Source: Parus major
Lineage: Eukaryota; Chordata; Aves; Passeriformes; Paridae
Reading direction: 5' to 3'
Length of the DNA stretch: 64,000 nucleotides
Assembly: GCF_001522545.3 (NCBI RefSeq)
Contig: NC_031774.1
Location: forward strand, 20,874,370-20,938,369
The position numbers were made by a program, and so were the translations under genes. This document shows positions 52,233 to 64,000 of this stretch, piece by piece. The first letter of the stretch is position 1; each line of letters begins with the position of its first letter. Under the pieces are notes generated by a model, which was not told the origin of the DNA, searched no databases, and saw nothing but the letters and a program-made list of their open reading frames with translations.

Positions 52233-54602
52233 ACTGACTAGTGGCCAGAGAAACAGCTAAATGCCACCTTCCTTTCCTAAGTGAACCAGATTCTATTTAT
52301 GAGTATTATTTGCATTTCAAAAGAAATGAGATGCCCTAAGTGATCCCAAAGGCCTTGATGGCTAGGAACAGTACATTTAGGATATTACATCCAGGAATAC
52401 TACATCAAGAAATACTGTTCATGCAAAACAACTTTCAATCACGTAAACAAGATCTGCAACAAGAGAGGGATTTTAGAGAGACCAAATGTAAGTGGTTTGA
52501 AAATCATTTTTGGAAGCCTGGGAAATAACTCTGCCAAATTTTGACTGGACTCAGATGTCCTACCCCTTGATCCCAGTACCTTGAATTTAAGACCATATCT
52601 GTCAGTCTACTTTGATTTTCTCAGTCTACTTCTCCTTCAGTTTGGAGTATCACTTTTCTAATGGCCTCTGGTTGTTACTGTTACAAGGAAGAACAGGATC
52701 TGCCTTTCTGTTTTCACATATGAATCTCCATTCTTTAAAGAAGTAAGAATCAAGAAGTTCCCATTAAGAAGCCTGCACATAGCTCAAAGAAATAAACTGT
52801 TTTACTGTGTTTGCATTTTAATTAAAACCCAAAAGCAATGACAATAAAAGAAGTGACATGTAGTTAAGAATTTACAGCTAACCAAGACAACCACAGCAAA
52901 ACTCAGAGACTGAATTCTTTCCCTAGAATGCCTCACCTTCCAGGTCAAACACTTTGTCTCTAGTCCTTCCTTCCAGATCAGATGAATACAAACTACTGCA
53001 GAGACAGTAAAGTTCCATGCAAGTAACTTCTGACTAGGGAGAATGACAATTTGTAATGAGGAATGAAAGACATTTCTGTGTTTACATTGAAACAGTCAAT
53101 TTCAGTCAGTATTTTTCTTCTATGACCAAATGGCAACTAAACAAAGCTGCTTCTCTAACCACCAGTTTTTCAACACAACTTCACTGGTACACAGATAAAA
53201 TGAAACAAACATAAAATTAATCAAATATATGTGCAACCATCTTTAAGACCTAATAATTAATCATTTGTAACCTGCTTTAGAGCTCATCCCTCATCAACTG
53301 TAAAGGTCATTATTTAAGGATACAATTGCAACATCAATTCAAATTGAGTTTTCAATTGCTCAAGTACATCTTAAGGAGTGTGGTAGAGTTAGTCATTTCA
53401 AAAAGAAAAGAAAAAGTAGTAAGATTTACTTTAGCATAGTTTTAACATAGTTCTATATTAGCAGAAGACATAGTTTTATATAAGCTCACAGACTATAAGC
53501 ATCCCTTCTCAAGAAGCTATACCCATTCGCACCTTTGCTTTTGGTGCAAATTGGCAAAACTTTACTTATTTTATGTAATTGTGCCCTGCAGTGTTCTAGT
53601 GCCACCTGTACCATAACATTAAATTTTCACGTGTTTCTAGCTGCAGGAGCAGCCACTGTTCTGTGAGACATTCAATGTAATAATTCAGCCTGTATTCAGA
53701 TACTCTCTGCAGTTTCAGCTACAGAGATATAAGACATTGTTAAACCTCATCTAGTTTGGTACCACACCTCTGTTTTGGGTTGCCCACCCCACAGCAAGTC
53801 CAGCAGAAGGAAAGGAACTGTTTTGTGAGTGATCCTCATCTACTACAGCACAAGGAAGACATTATAGCTGAAAACACTAGTGAAGTCTGTCCATGCTATG
53901 CCAGCTGACTTTGCCCTGGAACAGAAGAATAACAATAAGAGGCTGGAAGCCTGTAACAGCTCTCATTATGCATTGAGCAGTGCAGATGATCACAGGGGGA
54001 AGAGATGTATGCTGACTTCTTGTTTTTTCTTCTGGATTTCATTGTCCCCATGACTAAACTGAGTTTTGTTCAGAATGAAAGCATCAACGTGCCTTCCATG
54101 CAAGAAAAATGTAACGCATAGATGACCTTGAATTTGGGTATGTGCAGATTATGGTTTGTACTTCAGAAATCTCTTTGAAAAGTTAGTTGAATGCATTGAA
54201 ATCTTGGGTAAAATGTCAATTAGACTTCTATACTTCTGAAATGCTTTTGTGAGCGCTTTGTTGTACCCCCAGGTAATAGAACTTCTAAAAGACAGTAGCA
54301 ACCTTGGCGGGTTTCCAAGATGTCATCCTGCCCTCTATAAGAATTCAAACAAACATACAGCCTGTGTCAAACTGGTCAGTGCCACCTGCACCCAGTCCCA
54401 AGATAAAGATTAAAAATTAGAAAATGCATAGCATAAGAATAGTGGCATGTTGTCTCTTATTCCCTTTCCTGCTCTATCTTAACACAATTTAGTCTGCAAA
54501 AACTCTCCTCTGAAATCATTTTGTGAGAGGTTTTGATAAGATATCACCGTGTTAAGACATCTCTTCAAGGAGGACCTGAGGAAAATGTACAAAGGGTTTG
54601 AA
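52233..54602. other. Non-coding DNA, nothing assigned
   Basis: No frame above about 62 codons and no repeat ends recognised. The stretch reads as unique DNA up to the LTR target site. Confidence 0.65.
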
Positions 54603-54606
54603 TTAA
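54603..54606. repeat. Target-site duplication (left)
   Basis: ttaa immediately before the LTR, repeated at 55051-55054. Four bases is the length made by ERV1-type integrases. With the outer base the shared word could also be read as attaa, at the cost of the LTR's terminal A. Confidence 0.7.
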
Positions 54607-55050
54607 TGTGTAGCACACCAGGCCAGGATGGTCAGGCCAGGTGCTAACTCAGAGAAAACCAGAGTGAGGTCCAAGGGCGGCGATAAAAAAGAGGGATGGG
54701 CACGAATGTGTAACCCAAAAAGTAAAGACCTTTAATAAGCACAGTAAAAAACACAGAATCCAAACAGCATATGGGGATGCACACAAAAGGCTGGTGTCCA
54801 GGGTGTTACAATAACTTAGATAACATAGGTTAAGGGTGGAGTTCAAGGGAAAGCAACCAATAGAAACTGGGCATAAGGAATATGTAAAATAATGCAGCAA
54901 AATTTACCCAATAATAACAAAGAAACCATAGAACTTTCTAGCGCAATTAACTTATAACTTTTCAGGGGGCATTGTGGGTAATACTTTACTCTCCACAACT
55001 ACAAGGGTTTTTCCCACAGCCTTCCATCAAGGTTTTTATTGACCCCAACA
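54607..55050 (-). mobile_element. Solo endogenous retrovirus LTR, complete
   Basis: The unit begins tgtgtagcac and ends ccccaaca on the plus strand, so on its own (minus) strand it begins TGTTGGGG and ends CTACACA, the TG...CA ends of retroviral LTRs. It is 444 bases long and flanked by TTAA on both sides, which fits a 4-base target duplication of the ERV1 class. On the minus strand ATTAAA (complement 54731-54736) is the probable poly(A) signal, followed by a T-rich stretch and a C-rich segment as in R/U5. A CCAAT box is present at 54857-54861 in plus orientation. There is no second LTR and no gag, pol or env between, so recombination between two LTRs probably removed the provirus. The 83-codon minus-strand frame inside it is not a gene. 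I do not name the family. Confidence 0.8.
54731..54736 (-). terminator. Probable LTR poly(A) signal ATTAAA
   Basis: tttaat on the plus strand reads ATTAAA on the LTR strand. Its place, about 125 bases from the LTR's 3' end with a T-rich stretch following, fits the R/U5 boundary region. Confidence 0.5.
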
Positions 55051-55054
55051 TTAA
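55051..55054. repeat. Target-site duplication (right)
   Basis: ttaa directly after the LTR's ...caaca end, matching 54603-54606. Confidence 0.7.
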
Positions 55055-57706
55055 CGTATATGAATTCTGTAATGTATTGTAATGTAATGAATTGCCTTTC
55101 TCCTAGAATGTGGAAATTCAAACAATGCAGAGATGGCTGATGTGACTGAAGTGCACAAATTGAAGTTAAGCTCCCAAAGCCTTGGCAGCTTTTCTTTACT
55201 ATAGGTGTATGGGATTACTTCTGGGACAGAAAGGAGTTTTTGCCCCTCAGTTTTCTTCATCAAACTTCAAGTGTTGACTTCTGGAGATCGCAGTTGAAAG
55301 GTGTCAGTACTGTGATAAAATTTCCAGTTATTAATTTCACTGTTTGCAAACAGTTTCTACATTGGAGATAGATAGTTCACAGAAAGATGCATTTATGTAT
55401 ATTAATAGTAAAGGGCTGTAAGCACCTAGAAGGAATTATTTTAATAAGATTTTCACACTTTACTCTTTACTGTACTCAGCTGAAAAGAAAATATGTGACT
55501 GAGAAATCCATTGTCTAGCCCCTTCTCAAGGCTATCCAACAAAATCACCTGGTTGCATATTTTCCAAGTGCACTGTCTGCAGGGTGAGATTTGGCACCAG
55601 ATTTTCCTAAGTAGCTGCACATTTGCAGCTGCCCTTGAAATCAGTGTCTGTAGTGTCTTGGAAAAGGCGCCCAAGATTAGAGGATCTTTTGAAAAGTCAG
55701 AAAATTGCTTAATTTCTTTGTAAGGTGGAAAATGAAAGCAAGCATAAGGATACAAATACCTCTCATTTTATTCTAAGATGAATAGCTTATATCTTAATAA
55801 AAGAACCGTGAGCATTTCAGATGAAGCGTATAGTGAAATTCATTGTCAGTTTCTCTTTAGGACCTAGTTTCCCTCATTGTTGCATTAGCAGATTCACTTC
55901 AGGTGCAAAACACCTGTGGTTTTTGTCATGGAAATTTTGGTGTGACTGGATAGTTCTCAAATGACAGGACAGATAACTCTGGATACAGATGACACAGTAT
56001 TAAGGCCAGTTATTTCCTTTATCTAGCATAAATAATTTCATTTGGCATTTATCACATAGATGTGTTTCTATGTTCCAAATGCTCCTGAGATGCAGGCTCA
56101 TAGTATTGGTGTTATCTTTTGTAGCTTGAGAATCATTCTCAGAGTGCCTACTCAACAAAAGTAGAGATATTTAGGGATAATGCTATCTCAAGTGTTAAGT
56201 AAATAGTTTATTCTTCCTATGTATGTGTATGCAGAAAAAAAATGTGCTCATGACATTTGTTTAAGTTAAATTATAATTGAGGAAATACCCACACAACTAA
56301 GAGCATAGGATGTGGTTTCATCTTGCATCTGGCCCCAAATACCATCGTGATGGTTTATGAAGCCACAAATGAAATTCAGATCATTTTCCAGGTAGAAAAT
56401 TTACTTCAGGAAGAACATGGCTTAAGATGTATCCTTTGTAATTTTGCAGAAGAATCAGGGTCAAAGGTGGAAGCAGTTGGCTTTGCATACAGACCTGCAA
56501 GAGAGATTGCAGTTGTATTGTGGCACATCAGTATCCTTTCCTACCCGTTACACATCCTGATGTCAATTCCAGTCTTCAATAGTGTGGCTTTCATGTCACT
56601 CCTCATAAGAATAGAGATGCAAACCTATCTGGCCAAAATCCAACATACACAATAACTGTTTATTGAGTAATCCACACTCAACTTTCAACGTTTTTCATCA
56701 TTATTTTTCTTAAAGACTGAATATCTTTGAATGGTGTTGAAGTTGCTGTCACATTCAACACTAGAAGTGGCAACTTAGTTGTTTAAAAAAGCAATTTCAC
56801 TGAGCTAAGTAGTGAAGTGCCAAAACCACCCAAGGGATTCAGTGGAATCAGCATAAAACCACTGTAAAGCTGAGAGTAATTTATAAAGGCAAAGCAATTA
56901 TCAGAGACAAGAGTCCATCAAGGGCATAGCAGCACAACAGCTTGATCCGTATGGTAAATTGCAAGACTAGCTTTAATGACCACGAAAGGTTGGGACCTTT
57001 GTTCTATATTTCTGGAAATCTGGAACTCTGGCAGAGTAGCAGCTGCTAGGTGCCACTACGTTTAGTTGAGATAGATCAGAGTGATTCTTGTGATACAAAG
57101 ATATTGAAAAGATGGAGAGAAACCATGTACACAAAATAGCTTATGCCAATTGCCTCTGGTGATGCTTCAAAATGCAGCCTGGGTGGATTAATCAGTGCTA
57201 AAAAATAGCCAACAAAATAAAAGCTACTGTGAAGTGTCTAGACTTCTCTTCAGGGAAAGAATATTTTGGTCTTGGGCCATATCTCTTGATTTGTTAATGA
57301 AGTTACAGGATCAGCTATCATTAAGCACTGTTAAAAGATGAAAAGCTCAGTTTGGAAGCTGGGAGCTTGGATCTGGAAGGATGAGTAGTGGCAGGATGCT
57401 GGATTTCTGGAGCCAGTTTTCAACAGCATCTGGAGTATGTCATTAAATTTATCCCTTGTGGACCGCTGTTTGCATCAGCCTAATAGTGATGACTATATCC
57501 CTGTGGTTTTGTACACCTGACTGAAATATGCTTGCATTAAGTATTATCTGATAGCAATGAGGACTTAATATTCATGTGATAAGACTAGTGGAGGATGATG
57601 TCCTTTACTGTGCGCCTGTTGGTGCCATATGTTTCATGTAACATTTTGATTAATCGATATGTATGAAACAGCAGCTCTGACATGACTGTAATTAAAACAG
57701 CAATAT
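55055..57706. other. Non-coding DNA, nothing assigned
   Basis: A 110-codon plus-strand frame (56323-56655) and opposing frames near 55453-55755 are open but resemble no protein family I know. No repeat ends were recognised. Confidence 0.6.
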
Positions 57707-57797
57707 GGGACAGATTCTCATTTGGCACAAATGGGTACTGTTCTGTTGACTTCAAAAAAGTCATCCGCTATTCATACCAGAGCAGCATTCAATCTCA
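57707..57797. repeat. Ancient palindromic amniote repeat
   Basis: gggacagattctcatttgg, cacaaatgggtactg and ctgttgacttcaa form a left arm; gtcatccgctattcatacca and gagcagcattcaatctc form the right arm. The order fits the old repeat whose consensus runs 'gacagatcctcagctggtgtaaat ... ccattgacttcaatgg ... atttacaccagctgaggatctggc'. The two arms are still roughly complementary. It is fuller than the copy at 10181. The identity is by memory of the consensus. Confidence 0.55.
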
Positions 57798-58616
57798 CAG
57801 TGGGATTAGAGTAAAAAAAATAGAATAGGCTGAGTCAGCCTAATATGTCTCAATCCAGAGGCCACCTGTGAAATAGTAACAAAACCCTGAGAGCACAAAT
57901 GTATGGCATCCCTGGATGTTGTTATATGCTCAGCCAGGCAGCATATGATTCTGCCATCAGCTAGGAAAAGCATATTTGCTACCCAGTTGATATTCTTATT
58001 TTTTCAATAGCTAGATTTGATGGAAATAAATATATACAAATTAATGTTATATTATAACTGTTTTAACACTGTACATAATAATTCCAGTGCATAAACAGCA
58101 ATTTCTTTTGTGTTTGAAGAAAAGGTAACTCAGGCCATGGGGAAAATACTGTAAGCCTTTCATCTCATTGTTGTTACTGGAGCAGTACTGAGGAATGTCA
58201 CTTCCTGCCATTTCATAAATGATTTAGAGACTGCAGAAAATCAGTGATCAGCTAATAATATTGTCAAGTGAAAAGCTGGTTTTCTTGAACCTTCCTATGT
58301 TGGATCAGCTTGCCAGTGCCCCAGAGATACTGAGATCCTTGTGGCTGATCAGTCTGTCAGTGTCCCATCGTGGGGACTCCAAGGAACAGCTCACCATATG
58401 GGTGGCCAGTTCAACTGACTTGTTCAGAGACATGCGCCAGCAGCACATCAGAAGCAAGTTGTTTGTTTCAATTTAGGAAGAGAGTTCTCCTGTTGGAGTC
58501 AGAGGCACAGAGTGTGTGCCCTTATCTTTGATACCTGGCTCTGACATCCAAGAAAGCACAGAATTTCATAAAACACCATGAAAACAACTGTTAAATAGAG
58601 AAACTAGGAGTGCAGG
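57798..58616. other. Non-coding DNA, nothing assigned
   Basis: The stretch 58261-58476 is richer in G and C and open for 71 codons on the plus strand, but shows no known domain. No transposon end was recognised before the LTR-like unit. Confidence 0.6.
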
Positions 58617-58722
58617 TGTGTAAATTAGATAGTTTTCTTAAGTCACTGGGTGAAAAAAGTTAAAATTTGAGGCTTAAGCTAGGTTAGAGAACAAAAGACA
58701 AGATGGAGGATTTAGGGGGTTG

Positions 58723-58759
58723 TCTCTTTTTCTTCTTTCTTCTTCATCTTCTTCTTCTA
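58723..58759. repeat. (TTC)n-rich tract inside the LTR-like unit
   Basis: tctctttttcttctttcttc followed by atcttcttcttct. Imperfect trinucleotide array, pyrimidine-only apart from one A. Confidence 0.85.
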
Positions 58760-58880
58760 GAGGTTTCTGGGTAGTAGTAAGTGATTGGATAGAGAATGCC
58801 ACAGTGCAGCACACAGGTGTTGGGTCATTGGGTCACTAAGAAAAATAATTTACTTGGCATTTGTTAATTGGATAAGTGGA

Positions 58881-58890
58881 CATATAAAAG
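58881..58890 (+). promoter_or_regulatory. TATA-like box of the LTR-like unit
   Basis: catataaaag lies about 100 bases before the AATAAA signal. That is the usual arrangement for U3-R in compact avian LTRs. Activity cannot be judged. Confidence 0.45.
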
Positions 58891-58985
58891 ACCTTGAAAA
58901 AGTTCTTTGTTAGCCATTTTGCACCTTTCTATCTTAGTGCACGTAGCTCCTTGTACCTTGTATACGTGTAATGTGGATAAAAGAA

Positions 58986-58991
58986 GAATAA
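58986..58991 (+). terminator. Poly(A) signal of the LTR-like unit
   Basis: aataaa within gaagaataaacaacc, followed within 50 bases by a C/T-rich stretch. Confidence 0.5.
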
Positions 58992-59070
58992 ACAACCAAG
59001 TCTGAACTGAAGAGAAAACTGCCTCTCTCTAACCAGTTTCAGTCCAAGGGGGAAAAAGAACCCAGCCACA

Positions 59071-62000
59071 AGTGTCCTATCAGGACAATCCCCTTTCATG
59101 GATCTCCTTACTCCTAGCTGAGTATGTTATCCACTGCCAGCGACTGCTAGCACCCTTAAAGGATGGAACACATTTCATTAATAAATACACTGACAATACA
59201 AAATTGTTCTATTTTGAGATGATAATTTAGTGCACACAGAGTAAAGTTCTTAACCAATAGACATCTCTATGGAGGACAATACAGATTCAGGCTGCTTGCC
59301 AATTCCTGAAGTTATCATGGAGTCTTTCCTAATTTCTCCCCACCCTTAGCTCACTTTTATACTGTTTCTTTATATTTGCGTGGGGCTCAGCTGACTCTAG
59401 TCATACATACCCTCATTACAGACTGGTGTAAAATTCTCTGGTTTCACTCTTAAAGCTGTAGTCAATGAAATATAGAGAGCAAGGTCAGTGAGGGGCTGTC
59501 GTACCTTGGAGGCAGGTAACTTTGGATTTAACTCCACAGATTCAGGTGTGCATTGATATTGCAATGAGATTACAGTGAAGCAAGTTAATCCAAGGGCAGT
59601 CATTTTGCCACAGTTGCTGGTTCCACAGCAAGACATGTCCCATGTACCTTGGCTGATGGCTGCTATGTAATTTATCGGCTACGTGGTACCATCAGTTTTA
59701 CATCCCTGGAAAGACTGCAGCAGAGCCTGGCCATAGTGTTTCAATTCGACTCCACCCTCCATTTCTTTCCTCTTAGCACTTGCTTAAGGTTGCAGGCTGG
59801 GGGGAGGTGGGAGTAATCATTGTTGAAGAGATTTTCTGCATGCCAACCGCATTCTATCCAGGAAATAGCAGCTGCATTTTACTATAATTTCTGCACTCTT
59901 ATAACTTTTGTTAGAATGTAAATTTAACTTCCCAGTTTTCTCTAATTTTACCCCCAATCATCTTAACACAGGTCTTGCATTTCTACAAATCTATGATCAT
60001 GTCAGAAAAATCTATATTAAATAAGTCTCTAACAGGAGGCCTCACAAGGAATGAGATCTCCTGCAAAGTTAAAATCTTGTGTCACCTTGAAATCTTGAAG
60101 TAAATTGGTCATGGCCTGATTTTGACTAAGTCTGAAATATCATATGTATTTGTGCTGCACCAGCTTGAGACAAGCCAGATGACAATGACATCTACTACTA
60201 AAAACCCTACAGTTTGTAGGGATGAAAATTTATTGATAGTATCTCTTAAGAAAGTGGAAAGGGCTGTTATAAATTTGTAACTATTCCAGATACAGGCAAA
60301 ATCTTTAAGTGGTTGAGTTTAAACAAAAAGTTTGGAAATACTACATTGAGATTGCAAGCTAAAATATTTTCTCTCTTCTATAATGAAAAAGATGAGGATC
60401 TAGATCTAGACCTAGACAAATATAGTTAGGATAAACTGAACTGGGATACCTTGTTCAGCTTGTGTTCAGACACATCCATACCTTCATCCTCACTTAAAGT
60501 CAGTAAAAAATTCCAGAAAAATCTGCCAACTTGTGGCTTGTGGTCCTCTGACTTGGCTTTGTTGCATACTGTTCGACATCCTAGGGAACAAGCTACATTT
60601 GCAGAAAATCAGTTCAATTTCTCTTCAAGACTTTGCTCATTTGTTGTAGTTGTTACACAACCCTAGCTTTGTCCATTTTTATGACTTAGTTATGCATCAA
60701 GGTCATAACAATAAATTTATGCCATGGTAAGCTTCATTTCCTGCTTCCATGTTGTCAAGTACAAGAAGGTCATTACGGAAGGAAATGAAACATGGGTGAA
60801 AGCAGAATCTCATTCTTCATTACAGTGTTACAAAGATGCTATTTTTCATTATTATTTTTCCTATGCAACACTTTTAAATTTAAGCAGTTCTGCTTGATGG
60901 CTACAGTGAAAAGATTCAAGATGGCAGCTTGAAGAAGAAATCCCTATGTCATACACCCTCACTACAAATTTGTGTTTGTTTTTTGTTTTTCACTGGTCTT
61001 CTTTGAAGTAAACCAAAATTATTCAGACTGAAAGTGCCAGTTTCTTTTCACATGGAATATGAAATTCAGAAATGCAGAGTAGGTCCTGTCAAGAAAGTTC
61101 AGATCTTAAAATTACTCTAGACAAGTTTGCAGAGATATGAAAATCTCTCTTCTGTAAAATTGTTAGATTATGTGTTATAGTGTGACTGCAAAATGTTGAA
61201 GCTCTTCATATGTTGCCCCCTGCCTATATCAAGGGACATTTAGAAGGACATTACACAGTTTTTCTGAATTCATTGTTTATCCTTGGGTGAATTTGATTTG
61301 AGGAAATTGTCTGAGAGTAAAATCTAGCCATCCCTGACCTTCCAAGTAAGTGTGTCTTTGTTCTAAACTTAAATCCTAATTAAACAAGACTTGTAACAAA
61401 AGCACAGCTTGTAGAACCTACAAATGAGGGGGGAAAGAAGAAATCCTTCTAAATAACCTATGAGAAGGCTGATTCAAGGCAGATTATAAAGAGAGTTATG
61501 GGGTCTCATTTCCTTATCTGCTTATACACATTTTGCATCACTGCTATTGCACCTTATCAACACTAAACTAAAACTGAGGTAAATAATTAAGAACCAAGAT
61601 TAAATTGCTTCAAGATGCTATGGATAATAGGTGCCAAAGTGATGTACTTATAATCATCCACCACAAAATGAAGGAGGGAGTTAATTTTAAGGCTTTAGCT
61701 GTGAGAGGAGCTCTGTATGTGTGGGCACACAAACATCTGCCTACACACTTCAAAATGCAAACAGAAGAAGAAGCAGCTTCAGAAAAGAGTACCTAGGGTG
61801 GGGACTGGTGGATGTTGCCTAGGGGAGTCCTGTAACCAGCTGTGACACTGCTCTGCAACAGGTTTGTTCTGGAGGTATCGTGTCAGCCCAGGCTGCAGCA
61901 AAGGGAAAGATGCTGATGCCCACAGACCAGGGAAGGAGGGAATCTGCCTTTAACTCCTGTCCTGAGTAAGAACTCTGCATGGCAGCAGTAGGCACCCTGT

Positions 62001-64000
62001 GGGCTGTACCCCATGCAAGAAGGGGACACAGCTGTAGCTAAATTTCTTTTAAAATACTTAAGGTTAAATGTTATTAGGGAGAGAAAGATGAATGCAGCAG
62101 GCTGATTTGCAGTATTTATGAAGTACTCATAATGGCATCAGAGAGTGAAGGCAGCTGCAGATTCTGTGTCCTCAGCCAGGTAGTGTGACAAAGTTGTTCC
62201 TCTGAGTGCCATTTTCCATGGATCATTACGGTAGGCTAGACTAGATAGAAATCCCAAGAAGCCATGGCTAATACCTGAGTTCAGTTATGATGAGAAAGAA
62301 AAGTAGACCAAGACTTTGATCCAAGGTGGAGACTGCTGAAGAAAAAATTGTGGAAAAATACAGAAATCTTTGAACAACTCTTGAACATTCTATTAACTTA
62401 AAAGAAAAAAACAAGGACATTAACTCTTGTGAAAGGAGATAGTAGTAGTCCTTTAGGAACAGTGGACTAAGTGTGTATAGCTTTTGCCTTTTGTTTGCAG
62501 GTAACTGTCAATCAATGTAAAGCACTAAAAAATCAAGTATTGCTGATGCAGGACAGATTAAACTTCATGACTGAGATCATTGCAGTCAACGGGGAAAAAA
62601 GAAGCAGCTCTACAGAGGCACTGCTATTTTTTTCCAGATAACCCAGAGGTCATTGTTTTTACCTCATCTGAATGGCGAAGGCAGGATGCTTGCACAAGGG
62701 GCTGAACAAGCAAAGTCTTCTCATGTCCCTCTTTCCATTTTAATTTCTCATTTTCCAGAAGAGATGCAAATGTGCTTTGCAGGAAAACTGAAAATGTAAA
62801 AATGTTTGCATTTGACTCTTGGAAAAAACCCTTTAAAAAAATGATAAGAAATACCATGAGACTAGGAAGATGAGAGAAGAGAAAGGGAGGATGTGGAGAA
62901 ACACCTTATATTGAGACTTTTTCTTAAGAGTCGTGTGAAAACACTTTTCCTGTAGACAAGATGCTTCAATCATCAGACTCACCAAACTCTTTTTGACCAC
63001 TGTGTTTTATCAGCTTTGGATAATGCTTCAGGAATATCAATACAGGTGATGTTATCAGAATTAGATAAACTCTTCCAAATACCTCTAGCATTATTGCAAC
63101 AAGTGTAGATTAAGAATGGGGCTACAAGCAAGGATTTAGGCAGCAGGGTTTTCCCACTCCTCCAGCCTTTACTCATCTATTCTGGCAGTCTGATCTGCAG
63201 CAATCAGAGCAACTCAGGCTTATTAACCTTCAACTGGCGTCCATCTCCACAGATCAGAAGAATGGGCAGTCTTTTGCCCTTTCTGTGTTAAAGCTACTGA
63301 CAGAAAGCTGCTCCTGCATCTCTCAGTTTCTACCTGCTGTCATAGAAAAATATCATAAAGGAAACAGACACTTTTACCTTCTGCCTCATACTTGGGGGAA
63401 GAGAGGATATTCTCTCTGCTGTTTTTTATCTTAAGAAAACATTTCCCCTGTCTCTCTACATGTAAAAATTGGACCTTTTTATTCACTACTGTATGTAGAA
63501 ATGTAATATTTCTGTTTGCAATTCCAATTTCACAGTTGAGCAGGATCTGCAGAGACAGAGAATTCTAATAAAATTGCAGAAACATTTAATGCAATGACTG
63601 GCAGATGGGGAAAGAGTTTGTGGCAGCTCCATTTTTCTGATTATGTTAACAAAACATGGCATGTGCTTTCTAATACATAGACAACTATTCCATTTACACT
63701 TTGAATGTGATGACTGAAACTCATCAGGTGACTTTTGTGAGAACGTGTTTATCACCTGAGTGATCTAATAATACAGAAGTGATTTTTCTTCCCTCAAATT
63801 AATGTTCCAGATTTGAAGTTTAATGAAGTTACATGAGGTAATTTCAAAAATTGTCTAAGTGCAACAATGCAATTTCAGTAAATTATTTATGCATACTTGA
63901 TTCAGCAATTAGAAGACAGCAGCCTATAGTGATCCACACTAGGAAGCTGTCTAATGAGGTAGGGGGATAGTACTAATAGAAAAGATGGAGAATCTCTGCA
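59071..64000. other. Non-coding DNA to the end of the window
   Basis: No gene is supported; all frames are under 90 codons. A short run of ctagat/ctagac hexamers lies at 60397-60417. The stretch 61790-62040 has a higher G+C content than its surroundings but no recognised motif. No mobile element ends were recognised. Confidence 0.65.

Larger units (their letters stand above)
58617..59070 (+). mobile_element. LTR-like unit, probably a solo ERV LTR
   Basis: The order of signals is that of an LTR. A start near tgtgtaaattag is followed by a pyrimidine-rich (TTC)n block at 58723-58759. A TATA-like catataaaag is at 58881-58890, and a segment with gcacgtagctccttg and ccttgtatacgtgt follows. A poly(A) signal AATAAA is at 58986-58991, then a C/T-rich end (ctgcctctctctaaccag) and an end near ccagccaca. 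The length of about 450 bases suits a bird ERV LTR. I could not find a matching target-site duplication, so both ends are approximate. There is no primer-binding site or retroviral gene next to it. It could be another promoter-plus-poly(A) type of repeat. Confidence 0.55.

Noticed and set aside
54649..54900. 83-codon minus-strand frame with hydrophobic residues
   Set aside because: It lies inside the solo LTR; LTRs of this kind carry no gene there.
56323..56655. 110-codon plus-strand frame
   Set aside because: No domain, no splice context and length within chance expectation.
1..64000. CRISPR arrays, operons, rRNA or other bacterial-type systems
   Set aside because: No spaced direct repeats, no compact genes and the repeat content is vertebrate.

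Overview
This window looks like non-coding nuclear DNA from a bird, most likely a songbird. It is AT-rich and CpG-poor. It has no open reading frame longer than about 155 codons in either direction, no operon-like packing and no protein I recognise. The best lineage markers are a tRNA-Ile-derived SINE with a CR1-like tail (about 17163-17297, the TguSINE1 type of oscine birds) and a short LTR whose two ends match a common passerine ERVL-type LTR (4853-5033). Family names come from remembered consensus sequences; I could not run a repeat library.

Layout. 1-4850 is plain AT-rich DNA with a small tandem/AT block near 2470. 4853-5033 is the internally deleted LTR. 5034-17160 is unique DNA with simple repeats, fragments of very old amniote repeats (about 10181 and 14070) and an AT-dinucleotide tract (12389-12470). 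17163-17297 is the SINE, followed by a purine-rich tract. 17540-34859 is nearly featureless apart from a MIR/L2-like tail near 25084, an (AAAAT)n array at 29199 and a (GA)n array at 31885. 34860-35149 is a run of 290 N, bordered on its right by a pure (AAGGG)15 array. 35225-43700 holds a MIR-like SINE, a 34-base A run and an 87-base duplication. 43727 to about 45420 is a decayed CR1-superfamily LINE in antisense. 45420-54600 holds an antisense MIR (about 49870-50010), overlapping palindromes and a polypyrimidine tract. 54607-55050 is a complete solo LTR on the minus strand flanked by TTAA duplications. About 58617-59070 is a second LTR-like unit, on the plus strand, with TATA-like and poly(A) signals. 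The rest shows nothing I can assign.

Interpretation. The window is probably a gene desert or the inside of a very large intron. The genes do not work together in any visible way because none is visible. What can be read is the repeat history: old amniote SINE/LINE fossils, then a songbird SINE and solo LTRs, then simple-repeat growth. I found no evidence of a previously undescribed biological system. The points most worth checking are the AAGGG array at the gap, the LTR with precise target-site duplication and the readable LINE fossil.
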